Shown: positions 23,642 through 35,263, counted from the first letter of the stretch. The stretch: DNA of 64,000 bases from Berghia stephanieae (GCA_034508935.3 CM067449.1:769637-833636), one strand, 5' to 3'. Notes: a model not told the origin generated them from the letters alone. A program made the numbers and translations.

Positions 23642-26226
23642 TTACAGGTGTTTAAAGAGTATTGTCTTAGTATGCTTTTGACGAACTGAGCATGTGTTGT
23701 TGAATATGTGTCTGTCTGTAAATAGTTTGCCGTGGTGATACAACATTGTTCTACAAAATATGGAACAAGCTTCTTTAATAATCTGTGTTACATGATTGTC
23801 CTCACTTTCAAAATGACTTTCCATGGCATGCTTATCTAAATCTGTAAAAATTGATGGCCCTAATCTTTCTGTTACTTTTATTATCACTTTACTTATTGTT
23901 GTGCTATTGACTGCTCTCAAAGGTCCCTCCTTGTGTGTAGTTAGAATTTCTCTCAAACAAAGGTCAGCTGCTGTAATAACTTTATAAAAATCTTCAGATG
24001 GATATAATAATCCCCCCTGTCTTTTCTTTCGGTAAAACTAGATGATGATGGTTTGCTTGAATCAGGATTGTCTAATGAGGCTAAAAAATCTAAACAAACA
24101 GAACATTTGATTTTGTCTCGTAATTTCCTTGCGATAAATCCAGACATATAATACAAAACATCTGAATGGTACTCTGAGGGCTGGCAAAGGGTTTTCGTAA
24201 AGATCATAGTTTTTCTGTCCAATTCAGGTTGAAAAGAGTTTGTCGAATTGTCAACAGTAAAAGATGAATTTTCTTGGAAAAGCTTATTTTCGGGGGCAGG
24301 TAAGCAATTAGCATTTTTGGAACTCAGCACACCATTCTTCATCAAAAGAGACCTGAGGGCATATTTAAATTGAAGGACATTCGGGTTATTATTCCAGCCA
24401 CCTCTTCTTCGTATCCTTGAAAACAATGTCTCCAAATGATCTTGAGAGAGTCTGAAAGTAAGTATGTATTTGTAGTTATTGGCCAAAAGTCGCCGAGATA
24501 TCAATTCTATGGATGTCAGTGTTGCCAAAAATCCAATAAATCCAGTTTTCCTCTTTGATTGTAGTATTGGCTTGTTAGTATTGTCACATAAAGATGATAT
24601 ATAATTTCTGGCAAAATGAATAAACTCTAATTTTTCCTCAAGATTTTCCTTTGTAATAGGGCTTTTAAATCCTTTTGTACAGAAACTACTGCTGTTGCAT
24701 AAATCAAACAATTTATCAAATATACGAATAAATTTACAAGTCGCTTCACTTCCAGCAAATTCAGGCAACTTCAAGTCATCCCGAAGAAACGTAATGGCAG
24801 AAGCAACAGAAGAGCTTAAAGTTTGGGCAGCAAGAGAAACTTTCATTTTATTTTTCACATAATCAATATGTCTTCCTTTTAGCTTGTTGGCAAGGTTTAA
24901 ATTACTTTCCAGCTGCAGCTTGTGAAGTGCAACAATATAAGACCAATCAATTCTCTCCTCTCCACGGCGCAAACATTTCAGGTCACCCAATGCATTTCTA
25001 ACATTTTTTAACAAATGACAGGCATCAAAAATAAAGGGAATAGTTTTAGATGAATCCAAGGGGTGAGGAAACTCAGGATCAATGACATCTGAACTTATAG
25101 TGCATCCAATAGCAGTTGCAGTCGCTTGGTTAACATAAGCTCCATCACACACAACCCTTGAACAGAGAAGCCTGCCTCAGACAGCCAATCATTAATAATC
25201 CGTGCTTGCTGGGCTGCACTAATCTTATCAACAAGAAAATAGCCAATAGGGTGCTTAAAATATCGCTTTTGTCCAACGATGAGAAGAGTAAGACTTTCTG
25301 AAGCTAATGTGTCTGGTGATGCAACTTGAAGATGACCATGGTTCACATAGCCAGCATAGGTCTGGGATGCAGGGTCAAACACAACTTGCTTCCGAATAGA
25401 CATCGAATCAAACATAAGACAAACATCCTTCATCAAATCATCCTTTTTAAGTTGAGCTTGCAAGGTATTAAAAACATCTGTAATAAATCCTGGGGAGACA
25501 TTGTGGGATGCAGACCACCTACGAATGGTATCCGCATGAGGCAAATGCAAATACTTTCTCACATAATTATAAGCCTGAGCACTATAGAAGTGCAAGGAAA
25601 CAGCAAAGGATTTTAATTCATCAGAAAAACGCATATTATTTTTGGACATATGGGCAGCTTTTAATTCATTTTCAATTAAAGTGAGGGTTTCCGCAGCAAA
25701 ATTTTCTTTTAGGATGTCAACATTTTCTTCTTTCAACAACTTTTTCTTCTTCAAATCTTCCAAAAGGGATGAAATTTTTACATCTCGACGGGCCAACTTC
25801 TTCCTCATGCTACTGAGTTGTTGTTTTTGATGAAGCATCTTTTCTTGGCAAACAAGCAACTTATTTTGGGTCTCTTCTAAGTGGCTTTCAACTGAAGAAT
25901 AGGCATAATTATGTTCATCAACTTTAGGGGTCTTACTGGGTGTAGCATCTTCAAATGGAAAATTGGGAGCAGCTCGTTTTCGAGGGGATGATCTTGTCTT
26001 TTTAATGGCAGGAGACTGTTTATGTTGGGGATAATTTGGAAATACAGATGGGACAGCATTCTCTCTCAATTTTTTTTGGTCTAAGCCGAGATAATAATCT
26101 TCTAATAAAAAATGGACACTACAGACCCTATCATTTTTTGTAGGTCTCCACTCTGACCCATCTACATTCTTCCTGCTGATTTTAGTAATCCACTTGGACA
26201 ACAACTCAGGCTTCATCCATGGAAAG
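23642..26226 (-). pseudogene. P-element-type (THAP9-like) transposase, main exon
   Basis: The exon begins after an acceptor (TTATTTTCAG, ending at 26227) and continues the THAP finger of exon 1 (29554-29624): FPWMKPELLSKW, then CSVHF and the AVPSVFP box. Next come a basic linker, a coiled coil (QEKMLHQKQQLSSMRKKLAR) and the catalytic region with CDGAYVNQATATAIGC, FDACHLLKNVRNAL, LFSRIRRRGGWNNNPNVLQF and YMSGFIARKL, all P-family signatures. With exon 1 the length is about 885 residues, near THAP9. Two single-base frame changes occur: one near 25150, just before VVCDGAYVN, and one at a C6 (G6 on this strand) run at 24012-24017, after which GGLLYPSED-type sequence resumes in another frame to 23642. 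Homopolymer assembly errors could explain at least the second. If so the gene may be intact. Confidence 0.9.
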
Positions 26227-26329
26227 CTGAAAATAAGTGAGGCATTCTAACTAGGACTATCTTGACAATTGGTGTACTATAGTGAAAAACAATCTATCCA
26301 GTTGAATTATTTTCTACTGGCAAGGGAAA
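26227..26329 (-). other. intron 1 segment of the P-type gene
   Basis: Sequence between the splice acceptor and the 3' end of the CR1 LINE. The full intron runs 26227-29553. Confidence 0.7.
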
Positions 26330-28990
26330 GACTCCTGGATACCTACCTCCTGGATACCTCTGTATAGAGCTTTTAGACTTGGTGTAGTCTCCTTCGCTCC
26401 TCCTCATCTATTAATGATTGGACCAATTTTTATAATTGAACTTGTTTCCTAGGGTGTTGCTTATCTCCAACTCTGCTTTGAATTTATTCAAATTTTTTGC
26501 TGATACTGTGGTTTCTTGTAGTTTATTCCAGTTATTTACAATTCTAGATGAAAAAAAGTTCCTTCTTTCATTTGTTTTAAAACGTTCTTTTTTCAGTTTC
26601 TTGCTGTTTCCTCGTGTCTGAATGTTCTTGTTTGGTTTAAGGAATCCTGCCTCTACCCTGTCTATTCCCTTTACTATTTTATATGTTTGGATCATATCTC
26701 CCCTTCTTCTCCTGTAATCTAAGGTCGGGAGATTTAATTCTTTCAATCTCTCACAGTATGTTTTGTCTTTCAGGTGTGTGATAAGTTTTGTTGCTCTCCT
26801 TTGCACTCTTTCCAAACTGTCTTTGTCTCCCTCAAACTTCGGATACCATATGCAGTTAGCATATTCCAGCTTTGATCTAACCATAGTCTTGTAGATGGTA
26901 GTCATGTGTTTTGTTTTCAGATTCTTGAAATTTCTTTTCACTATTCCGAGTGTTTTACTAGCCTTAGATTGAACATCTTTAATTTGCTTCTTGAAGTTTA
27001 GCTTCCTATCAATAAATACTCCTAGGTCTTTTTCCCCATTGGATTTCTGCAGGGGTTTTTCTTTCATTATATAGTTTGCTTCTCTGTTGTTTTTTCCTAG
27101 GTGAAGAACTGCACATTTATCTACATTGAACTCCATCTGCCATATTTCGGACCATTCTTCAAGCTTTTTCAAATCTTGTTGTAAGGTGTTTCTTTCTTCT
27201 TCTGTATTAGCTACTCCATAGAGCTTAGTATCATCGGCAAAGATTTTACATTTAGATGATAGATTGTCTGGCAAGTCATTGATATAAATCAGGAAGAGAA
27301 CTGGTCCCAGTACACTTCCTTGTGGAACTCCACTTGTTACCAGTCTCTCTGTTGATGCTGTTCCATTCACTATCACTTTTTGTCTTCTATCTTTGAGGAA
27401 ATCTCGGACCCATTTGACTGTCTGATCATTAATTTGATACTGTTCCAATTTCCTGATTAGGCGCCAGTGTGGAACTTTGTCAAATGCCTTTCTGAAGTCG
27501 AGGTATATGACATCTAAATTGTTGCCTAATTCCAGGTCTCTCGTCCAGTCATCCATTGTTTCAAGTAGGTTTGTTACTGTAGACCTTCCCGCCATGAAAC
27601 CATGTTGATCTTTGCTGAATAGTTTGTTCTTGGTCATATGATCAACCATTTCTTCTCTAATCAGCTGTTCCATGAGCTTGCAGACGACAGATGTCAGGCT
27701 CACTGGTCTGTAGTTTTCTGGATTTTTTCTGTCTCCCTTCTTGAATATGGCTGTGACGTTAGCTTCTTTCCATTCCCTTGGTAGTCTTCCTTCTTTCATC
27801 GACTGGTTAAATATCTTGGTTAGGGGTTCTACTAGCTGCTCTGCTAAGTTTTTTAGGATGTAAGGATGAAGTTTGTCAGGTCCAGGTGATTTACTCTCCT
27901 TTAGGTTTTGTAGTCTCTTCATTACTCTCTCTTCAGTAATCGGCCATTGTGTAGTATCTATATTACTTGTTTTAGCAATATCTGGCAAGTTTTTCTGGTT
28001 CTCCACTGTAAAGACACTTGCAAAGAAGAGATTTAGCACCTCTGCCTTGTCTTCATCTTCAGATGCCCAAGTGCCATCTTCTTTTTTTATGTCACAGGTT
28101 CCCTGTCTTGTCTTCATTTTACTGTTTACATAACTCCAGAATACTTTAGGATTTTCTTTCGTTTCCTCTGCTATCTTGTTCTCATACTTTTGATGCGCTT
28201 GTCGGACTATTTTAGTAGTTGCGTTTCTCACTCTTTTGTATTTGTCCCAATCCTCTTCCTTTTTGCTTCTAGAGTATCTTCTATTTACTGCCTTCTTCTT
28301 CCGTAATGCCTCTCTCACTTCCTGCGTCATCCAAGGTTGATTTCTTCTCCCAACCCGGTTCCCTCTGCTTTTCGGGATGTTTTTCTCGAAGCATTGGTTA
28401 AGTACTCTGGTAAATCTACTCCAGTTGTTTCCTACGGTGTCCTCGATTAGTATTTCCTCCCATTTGATATGCCCCAGTTCCTCTTTCATACTCTCTAGAT
28501 CAGCCTTCCTATATCTGAGTGTCAGTTTTTCATCTACAGTCTCTGATGTCGCCCTCAGTTTTAGGAATATGGTCGCATGGTCGCTTTTTCCCAGTGGGTG
28601 GCTCAGTCTTAGGTCGATTATGTCATTTTCTTCCTCCATCAATATCAAGTCCAATACGTTGGGCTTTTGGTTTTTTCTCTGTCTCGTGGGTTCTTTTATT
28701 ATCTGTTGTAGGTAGCAATCTTCAATGGTTTCTATGAAACTTTCCTCCAGGCTTCCCTCTTTTGGTTCGTCCATCCCTTTCCACTCCAGTTCCGGCATGT
28801 TGAAGTCTCCCATAATAATTATCTCTGAATGCTTTTTTTGTGATGCTCTCCTTATCATCTCCAACATTCTCTCATTATTTTCTCCTGTGCTATTTGGGCT
28901 CCGATAAATCACTCCTACTAGTATCTGACTTTGTCCAGTTACTCCGATCGAGCACCAAGCTCCATGGAAAAAAAAGCAATTAGACGTCTA
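26330..28990 (-). mobile_element. CR1-clade LINE with long open ORF2, 5'-truncated
   Basis: One uninterrupted frame of 833 codons from a GTG at 28912 extends upstream without a stop to about 28990. It carries the C-terminal part of an apurinic-type endonuclease (GVIYRSPNS, MGDFNMPELEW, SDHATIFL). The reverse transcriptase follows, with SPGPDKLHPYIL, NYRPVSLTSVVCKLME, YLDFRKAFDKVPH, GVPQGSVLGPVLFLIYINDL and catalytic FADDTKLY. The typical CR1 tail region (RRATKLITHL, LPTLDYRRRRGDMI) ends it. About the first 150 residues of endonuclease are missing. Downstream of the stop, GGTATCCAGGA is repeated near 26340-26370 and could be the 3' terminal repeat. The open frame marks it as the youngest LINE in the window. 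It sits in the intron of the P-type gene on the same strand. Confidence 0.92.
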
Positions 28991-29299
28991 GTACTATACT
29001 TATATATTTGTCTTTATCTAGGTCTTCCTGTCAATATACTTATATACTTGTTGATATTCATCTCGGTTCATGTATCTCAAGTTTTGAAAAATAACCACAC
29101 TACTCTTACTCGCCTAGAGTGGAGTGCTTATACTTTGGCCTTTGCAGTTAATTGCAATCGCAAGCTCTCCTCCTCAATTCGAAAACGCATTATAGTTATA
29201 GGTTATTATAATACATGATTACACACATTCTCTAACTTCATTTTTACCTCAGGGGAATAGTTCAGATCAGTATGTAGATTTATTTATAAAAATACTTGG

Positions 29300-29435
29300 G
29301 AGACCTTCCATTCTTGCTCTAGTACTAGGGGGTTTGGGAGGGGGGAAACTTTAAAAAAAAAAAAAGTTTTCCCCCTCCCAAACCCCCTACTAGAACAAGA
29401 ATACTTGGGATGTAGTAGCTTATGGAAGGCCTCCC
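29300..29435. mobile_element. 136 bp foldback TIR element, 8 bp target duplication
   Basis: The ends GGGAGACCTTCCAT and its near inverse match the family at 19116-19546. AAATACTT is duplicated exactly at 29292-29299 and 29436-29443. Internally a second inverted pair (CTAGGGGGTTTGGGAGGGGG and its inverse) flanks a poly-A loop, so almost the whole element is a hairpin. Confidence 0.85.
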
Positions 29436-29553
29436 AAATACTTATGAGATATAGACTCTATATCTAAATCTATCTAGATCCTAGAACATTATCAGTCTCC
29501 GTCGCAGTCGTCAGTAGCCCAAAATACAATTAGAATTGATTTATTTCTCTTAC

Positions 29554-29624
29554 CTGTGAAACGACAATGATGTGCCTTTGACAGCTTTATTGTGGCATAA
29601 ATATACGCAGCAGTTCTGAACCAT
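29554..29624 (-). CDS. P-type (THAP9-like) transposase, exon 1 with THAP cysteines
   Basis: From the ATG at 29624 the exon reads MVQNCCVYLCHNKAVKG then TSLSFH, and ends two bases into a codon at a strong donor (CACAG|GTAAGAG). The main exon at 26226 starts with exactly the one base needed, giving SFHSFPWMKPELL across the junction. This restores a full C2CH THAP finger: cysteines near residues 5-10, then CSVH in exon 2. At 71 bp it is easy to miss. It is separated from the main exon by a 3.3 kb intron that has taken in a CR1 LINE and a small TIR element. The ATG context and the phase match make this assignment firm, although expression is not known. Confidence 0.88.
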
Positions 29625-29699
29625 TTTATTGTGAATTTTAATATTGTTGTGGTTTTTGTTGTGTCGTTATGATGACATTAGATACCGAATGAATGGTAA

Positions 29700-29802
29700 T
29701 GTTTACATTCTCAGCCAACAACAAAATGGCGCTAAATGCTTTCATTGGTGGACACTTTTTAGACTCCGTACGTATTCTCATTCGTTTAATTCTATGCGTC
29801 TA
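29700..29802 (-). repeat. diverged inverted repeat, right member
   Basis: Read on the minus strand it has AATTAAACGAATGAG, CGTACGG and CGCCATTTTGTTGTTGGCTG in the order seen at 22268-22376. It lies just upstream of exon 1 of the P-type gene. Confidence 0.4.
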
Positions 29803-30059
29803 CCACAATGATAGACTAGCAATTTATCTAAATATCTTGCATTCGTCTTTTGTACTAACTTTTCATTCTGGGTTACACATAAAAATAGCAGTGCCGGGTC
29901 ACAAAAGTACTTTGATGTTAAAAAGATCAGCGTCCTAACATTCTAATCTTTGTCATCTTACTTATATGTTGGCAGGTGTAAGACTTATTCATTTTGCAAG
30001 TCATCATCATCATAGCTTGTCGCACCAACGCCGAACCCACTCCACAGCATCTGGGGAGC

Positions 30060-31073
30060 AGACTCTTAGGTCATGGTCAGTGCAGCTGAGCCCATCCTGG
30101 CATTCTCTAAGGATGTCTGCTCTGGGCATCCACATGTACACAAGCTAGTCTCAGCCAGCCCCCACTTTTTCATACTTCCAGTTATTCTCACAAGTTTTGC
30201 CCGTGCTCTGTTCAGTGTTACCAATTCATTTCTGGGGAGCTCAGTTCCGTAGGACAGTTCTTCTCTCGGATCTCCAACTGCTTCATTTGCATGATTGTCC
30301 CACTCTCTCAGTGTGGAAAGCTTGTATACAGCTGCATGGTCAGGGTTGATGCTTTTTTCCATCGTGAAGCTCTTTCTCGACTTCAGTCTACTCGCCACTG
30401 GGCTGTGGTCATGGAGGGGGTGCCTTGGGTCCATTTCCTGTTTATATTTCTGGGCTTTGGAAGCAGTGGCTCTTCGAATGTGGGGAGGTACAATGCCAGC
30501 CAGCCGATGGAGAACTGGAACTGCAGTCGGTTTCAAGTTACTCTAATGATCCGGCAGGTGTTATTTTGACATGGCAGGATCTTGCCCAGACTGGTGAGAC
30601 CTATTCGGCTGGTGAATAGCAGAGGTCTAGTATGGTTGTCCTGACTGTTTTCGGTTCTGCTTCCCAAGTAAGTTTTTTTCTCTTTTCTTAGGAAGTTGTT
30701 TCTTGTGGCCACCTTTGCTTTTGTTGTCTTTGTGTTCTGAGAAAAGGACATTGTGCGGTCTACGGTAACACCAAGGTACATGGGGAATGTGTTGTTCTCC
30801 AATATGTTCCCATTCCAGGAGATGTTCAGTTTCCTGTTTTCTTTAGACTTGGCGGTTCTTTAAATGGATAGCACACACTTGAGTTTTTCCTGGGTTGGCA
30901 TTTAATGAGTTCTTTAAATGTGGGCTCAGAGAGTGGCTCCAGGACATCCGCTAGTCTCTCCTAAATGGTCTTGAAATCAGAGGCCTGGGACGCAAGACAC
31001 AGATCATCAGCATATAGAAACCCCCGGATGTTCTGGAACTGAGGTTGGTCGTGGTATAAAAGTTGAAAAGGAT

Positions 31074-31080
<7 letters not shown>
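30060..31080 (-). mobile_element. jockey-type LINE fragment, frameshifted
   Basis: Reading leftwards on the minus strand, it shows the RT core GFLYADDLCLASQ near 31020, then MYLGVTVDRTMSFSQ at about 30780. The C-terminal region follows: LHRLAGIVPPHIRRAT, DPRHPLHDHSP, LKSRKSF and KKWGLAETSLCTCGCPEQTS. This is the order seen in jockey/X-element-like polymerases. The frame changes several times, and the 5' part is cut off at the (CT)n tract. It is a dead copy. Confidence 0.8.

Positions 31081-31165
<85 letters not shown>
31078..31165. repeat. (TC)n microsatellite
   Basis: Nearly pure TC. Confidence 0.95.
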
Positions 31166-31168
<3 letters not shown>

Positions 31169-31700
31169 ATGAACAACGCGATTGGAAGTCCAAATACTCT
31201 TAGTTCAGGGAAGCAACCTTGGATATATTATTATTAATTTGCACTATGGATTTTTATAAAATTCAAACTCTTCTAAGCCAGACGATTTTAATTATTGTTT
31301 TTTGTAAAATGCATACAACGCACGTGTCTCTCACTATCATCGTCCTCCTCCTCTTCCTCCTCCTCCTCCTCCTCCTCATCATCATCAAAATCATCATCAT
31401 CATCATTATCATCATCACACCATCATCATCGTCGTCGTCGTCGTTATCCATTCTCCGCATCATCACCATCATCATCATTATCATCATCATCATCATCGTT
31501 ATCATTACCACCACCACCAGCTACCCCCATCTTCTATTACTCATTCCCTCCTTCCACGTCTTCTTCCTCGCCTCCTCTTTCTTCTTTGTTAGCCTTATTA
31601 CTTACCTTTTTTATGTTTTATTTGTGTTAGTTACTTTATAGATTTTTATAAAATTCAAAATCGTCTAAGCCAGACGATTTTAATTGTTGTGTGGTACCTT
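31166..31700 (+). repeat. duplicated block, left copy
   Basis: From AATGAACAACGCGATTGGAA through ATTCAAACTCTTCTAAGC and a CAT/CTC-rich stretch to CTTCCTCGCCTCCTCTTTC, the block recurs in the same orientation at 48650-49130. An internal repeat (TTTTTATAAAATTCAAA..GCCAGACGATTTTAATT) occurs at 31250 and again at 31642. It is non-coding. Confidence 0.8.
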
Positions 31701-31820
31701 GGTAGGTTTTGTAAAATTTTTACAAAGTGAGTCGACCCGTATAAATGTCATGTCGGCAGGAGACTGCCAAATATTCGACATGTTTAATATATATTTTATT
31801 TATTTTGGGTTTGCCACCAG

Positions 31821-32497
31821 GGCCCGTTCTAATGAACGCGGACTAGCGCTTAGTCCCGGACTATCTCTGACTTTAGTAAATGACTAGAAAAAATCGGATT
31901 TAATGTGAGCTGACTAAGCTAGTCCCAGACTAAAATCACGTCACCTTCGGACTAAGTTTGGCCAAGATTTAGTCACTTGCTCGAGTCGGACTTGATCGTT
32001 TAGTCTCTGACTAGTAACTAAGAAACGGCGTCAACAAAGTCAACAAAGATGGCGGCCAATGTTAGACGACTCGGTTCGCGAGAAAAAAATACATAGAAAA
32101 AGAATTATAACGACAAAAGTAATCTGTTGATATTTGTCAATACTAAAGGAAACGGTTTAAAGGTCACAGATCGTCGAAAGCACACATTTTTGTCCGGGAA
32201 ACTAATAAATCTGATGAAGTTGAGTGACTCAGTGAGTCTGAGCCTGAGATTTCAGCTTCGCTTGGTTCGAAGTTTAGATTTAGATATTTAGAGAATAACA
32301 AACACACAACTAGACCTAGCTTATTTTTTAATATGAAAATTATGTTGTTTAGCTAAAACACCCCCTACCCCCTTTTATTTTCTTTATTTTTGTGCCAAGC
32401 AAAGCAATGCGAAGTTACTCTCGATCACATGACGTGATTCGTATGACTATGACTATGACACTGTCATTGACAGTACTGCCAAAACAACTGTCAACAC
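31821..32497 (+). promoter_or_regulatory. Harbinger left terminus and sub-terminal region
   Basis: This holds the TIR and repeated TAGTC/GACTA words up to about 32020, likely protein-binding sites for the element's own proteins (inference). AAGATGGCGGCC at 32046 is a YY1-like word often found near animal transcription starts. Confidence 0.6.
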
Positions 32498-32699
32498 ATG
32501 AAAATGGCGGCAGCTGTGCTGTTTCAAATTCGTCAGAGAACACTGATTCAACGGGAGAGGGTGTTTCGGGTCAGACTTAATCCCATCGATTCGTTTAACG
32601 ACGATGAAATATACGAACATTTCCGTTTTCATCGTGAACACATTTTTATAATTTGTTATCTTGTAAAAGACGACCTTGATCGTCTTCTCTGGAGGAAAG
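32498..32699 (+). pseudogene. Harbinger transposase (HARBI1-like), exon 1
   Basis: The open frame from ATG 32498 (or the second ATG at 32504) reads AAVLFQIRQRTLIQRERVF and NPIDSFNDDEIYEHFRFHRE, ending LVKDDLDRLLWRK at a donor (GGAAAG|GTTAGT). The acidic DDEIYEHFRF segment followed by a hydrophobic helix is the usual N terminus of Harbinger transposases. The exon is undamaged. The next conserved part (about 150-190 residues, with helix-turn-helix-like sequence and the first catalytic Asp) was not found between here and 36399. Confidence 0.8.
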
Positions 32700-33233
32700 G
32701 TTAGTATCTGTATTCATTTTAATTTTAATTCTAATCTCATACTAGACTAATCTTTAAAGAGAAGTTTTCTTATATTCTCATGCATCCAACCCTAAATCGG
32801 TGCGGGCAAGACTTCTTCTTCTTCTTCTCCTTCATCTTCACACCTCCTCGTCCTTCTTCATCAACATCATCATGTTCATCTTCTTCTGCCACTTCTTCCT
32901 CCTCCTCTTCTTCTTCTCAACTGAACTAGTCAAACTAAGTGTTAGTGTTGGTAGATTTCTCTAATCATCACACACAAACCACTATGACTGTTACTGGTAT
33001 GACATGGAATGGAAATTTTTTCACCGCTCTCTGGCACTATTGAATTTTGCATTCCCTTAACCAATTTTCGAGCTCTTGTCGGAGATTATTTTCACTGTAA
33101 TTGTAATATTTTTGAAAGGGAACATTTTTCATTAGCAAAACCAGTTTAGAATTGAAGAAAAAAAAATTGTACAGTTGGACTGACAAATTGCTGAGGAGAA
33201 TCAATCTTTAAAATAGGATTTTTCACTCGAGGC

Positions 33234-33465
33234 GATGGGGCAGCGTGGCTCAGCAGTATGGTCTTTGCTTTGTATCCAAAAGGTAATTAGTTTGATCACC
33301 CGTTGTACTGTGCGGCCTTGAGCAATCCATCTCGTCCTAGTTCCATTTGCGGCACTGCACTGCGGCTGATGTCTGGGTTATTCCAGTGTTCCCTTGGAAT
33401 AGACGCTAAAGACAGACAAATTTCCCCATTGGATGAAAAAAGGGAATGTTATCTTTATATGCATA
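33234..33465 (+). mobile_element. SINE family C copy
   Basis: The head GGGGCAGCGTGGCTCAGCAG and the body TCTGGGTTATTCCAGTGTTC match the 11.8 kb family. The tail reads CCCCATTGGATGAAAAAAGG. Confidence 0.75.
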
Positions 33466-33789
33466 TATGCTGGTCTGACATCCGAATGCAATATGGGCCT
33501 CGTTTAACATTGTTGCACTGGACATTATTTTGTGTAATTTTTTGAGATTTTCATTATAACAATGAGCTCATGATGTATTGGGTTATCAGACCTGCAAATT
33601 AGTGCACGTTGCCTTAAGGCTTAAGGAAAATTAGTTTATTTCATCCCAGCTTAAATGATGAGATTTACCGTTATAATATTATAATAAATGCGAGAGTAAA
33701 ATACAAACTATGACACTATTTCAATACGAAGCAGAAATCAGAGCCATTCGAAACATTACAAGAAATACAAACAAAAAAAGAAAAGAAAA

Positions 33790-34062
33790 ATATCGGATCG
33801 GAAGGTCCTGGGTTCGAGCCTCGTGCTCGGCGCATAGTTGAGTCCTTGGAAAAGACTCTTTACTCACATTCTCTCACCGTACTCAGGTGTAAAATGAGTA
33901 CCTGGCCGTTAACAGTGTTGTCTTTGTCCGAAAAATTGTAATATCGCCTGACAGGCGTCATGTCCTGTCCTACATGTTAAATGTTGCTGTTGACCAGGGA
34001 ACTGTTGTAAAGCGCTTTGAGCACATTTAATGGATATTGCGCTATATAAAGCTCAATTTAAT
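33790..34062 (+). mobile_element. SINE family A copy, head truncated
   Basis: It starts inside the tRNA-like head (CGGATCGGAAGGTCCTGGGT) and has the full body and tail GCGCTATATAA. Confidence 0.85.
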
Positions 34063-34654
34063 TTAGTATGAATCAAGTAAAAATCCTCTCTTGCGGTTAT
34101 ACCAAAGCTGTTAAAAAATCGTAATATGTTGTTTCAAAACTTGTGTCGTGTTTTTAAAATTTCACTTCAAATACACATTACAAAGATGTTGTCGACGGTC
34201 AATTTAAATAAAGTATTTCACTGGATAGACTTTAAAAAGTGAAAGTAATACATTCGAGTACAGTTTCCTTGAACTTGAACTCATTCGAATATCCCAAATT
34301 TTTTCATTATTATTTTTAGTTGTCATTCCATTCCTTACTTGAACTAATTTCACCTAGCCAATGTAAAAAAGGATTTGATTAATTCAAGGTTTTATTTTAA
34401 TGCGCCCTGTTATTTCGACCACCGAAAATTTACTGTTACATTGACAGTTACGTTTGTGTACAATATGATACACATGCATACACACAGGCACTCACACACT
34501 CCATTGTCATTTCGCATAATTGACACCTCTCTTACTTATTCTTATCACTTCGCCATTCATTCTAATTTCAATGCCACATGCCATGATTTGCTACTAGTTG
34601 GCTACGTCATTAAATGAATGATGTGATACAGGAACCTCCCAATAAAGTAAATAA
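34063..34654. other. Harbinger interior, non-coding
   Basis: AT-rich sequence. No transposase segment was recognised, although part of the missing exon would be expected in this interval. Confidence 0.5.
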
Positions 34655-34870
34655 TAATTATAAATTTCCCTTTAATAGTCCTCATGCGGAAATTTGTCTT
34701 AGGGTTTATTCAATGGGAATACTGGAATAACTCCGGTGTCACCAACAGCACAGCGCTGCAAATTGAGCTAGGGAGAGATGGCTTGTTGATGGCCACATGC
34801 CATGGTGTATATTCGAACTAGGTATCTTTTGGGTACGAAGCAAAGACCATACTGGTGAGGCACAAGCGTC
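34655..34870 (-). mobile_element. SINE family C copy (diverged)
   Basis: TTTCCCTTTAATAGTCCTCA (tail) at the left, AGCGCTGCAAATTGAGCTAG in the body and a degraded head at the right. Confidence 0.65.
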
Positions 34871-34911
34871 AAGTACAATGACATTTTTTTAAAAATTATT
34901 AAAATTTAGCT

Positions 34912-35205
34912 TTACATAGCGCAATATCCACTAAATGTGCTCAAAGCGCTTTACAAGGGGACACTGGTCAACAGCAACATTTAACATGTAGGACGAGACA
35001 AGCGCCTGTTAGGCGATATTACAATTTTTCGGACAAAGGCACCTCTGCTAACAGCCAGGTACTCATTTTACACATGAGTACAGTGAGAGAATGTGAGTAA
35101 AGAGCCTTTTCCAAGGACTCAACTATGTGCCGAGCGCGAGGCTCGAACCCAGGACCTTCCGATCCGAAAGCGAGTGTCATACCACTAGACCACATCTGCA
35201 CAAAG
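34912..35205 (-). mobile_element. SINE family A copy, complete
   Basis: The tail ATAGCGCAATATCCACTAAA is at the left and the head GGCTCGAACCCAGGACCTTC..CACTAGACCACAT at the right. Confidence 0.85.
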
Positions 35206-35263
35206 ACATCATGCTGAAAGTAATCGCATCAAATAGTTCTTCCTTCACTCCTTCAGAGCTGCA

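Noticed and set aside
30060-30802. Possible host gene on the minus strand
   Set aside because: The motifs (YLGVTVDRTMSF, LHRLAGIVPPHIRR) are those of jockey-type LINE polymerases.
31263-31641. Frames rich in Met/Asp/Ser/Ile
   Set aside because: They are translations of CAT/CTC microsatellite sequence.
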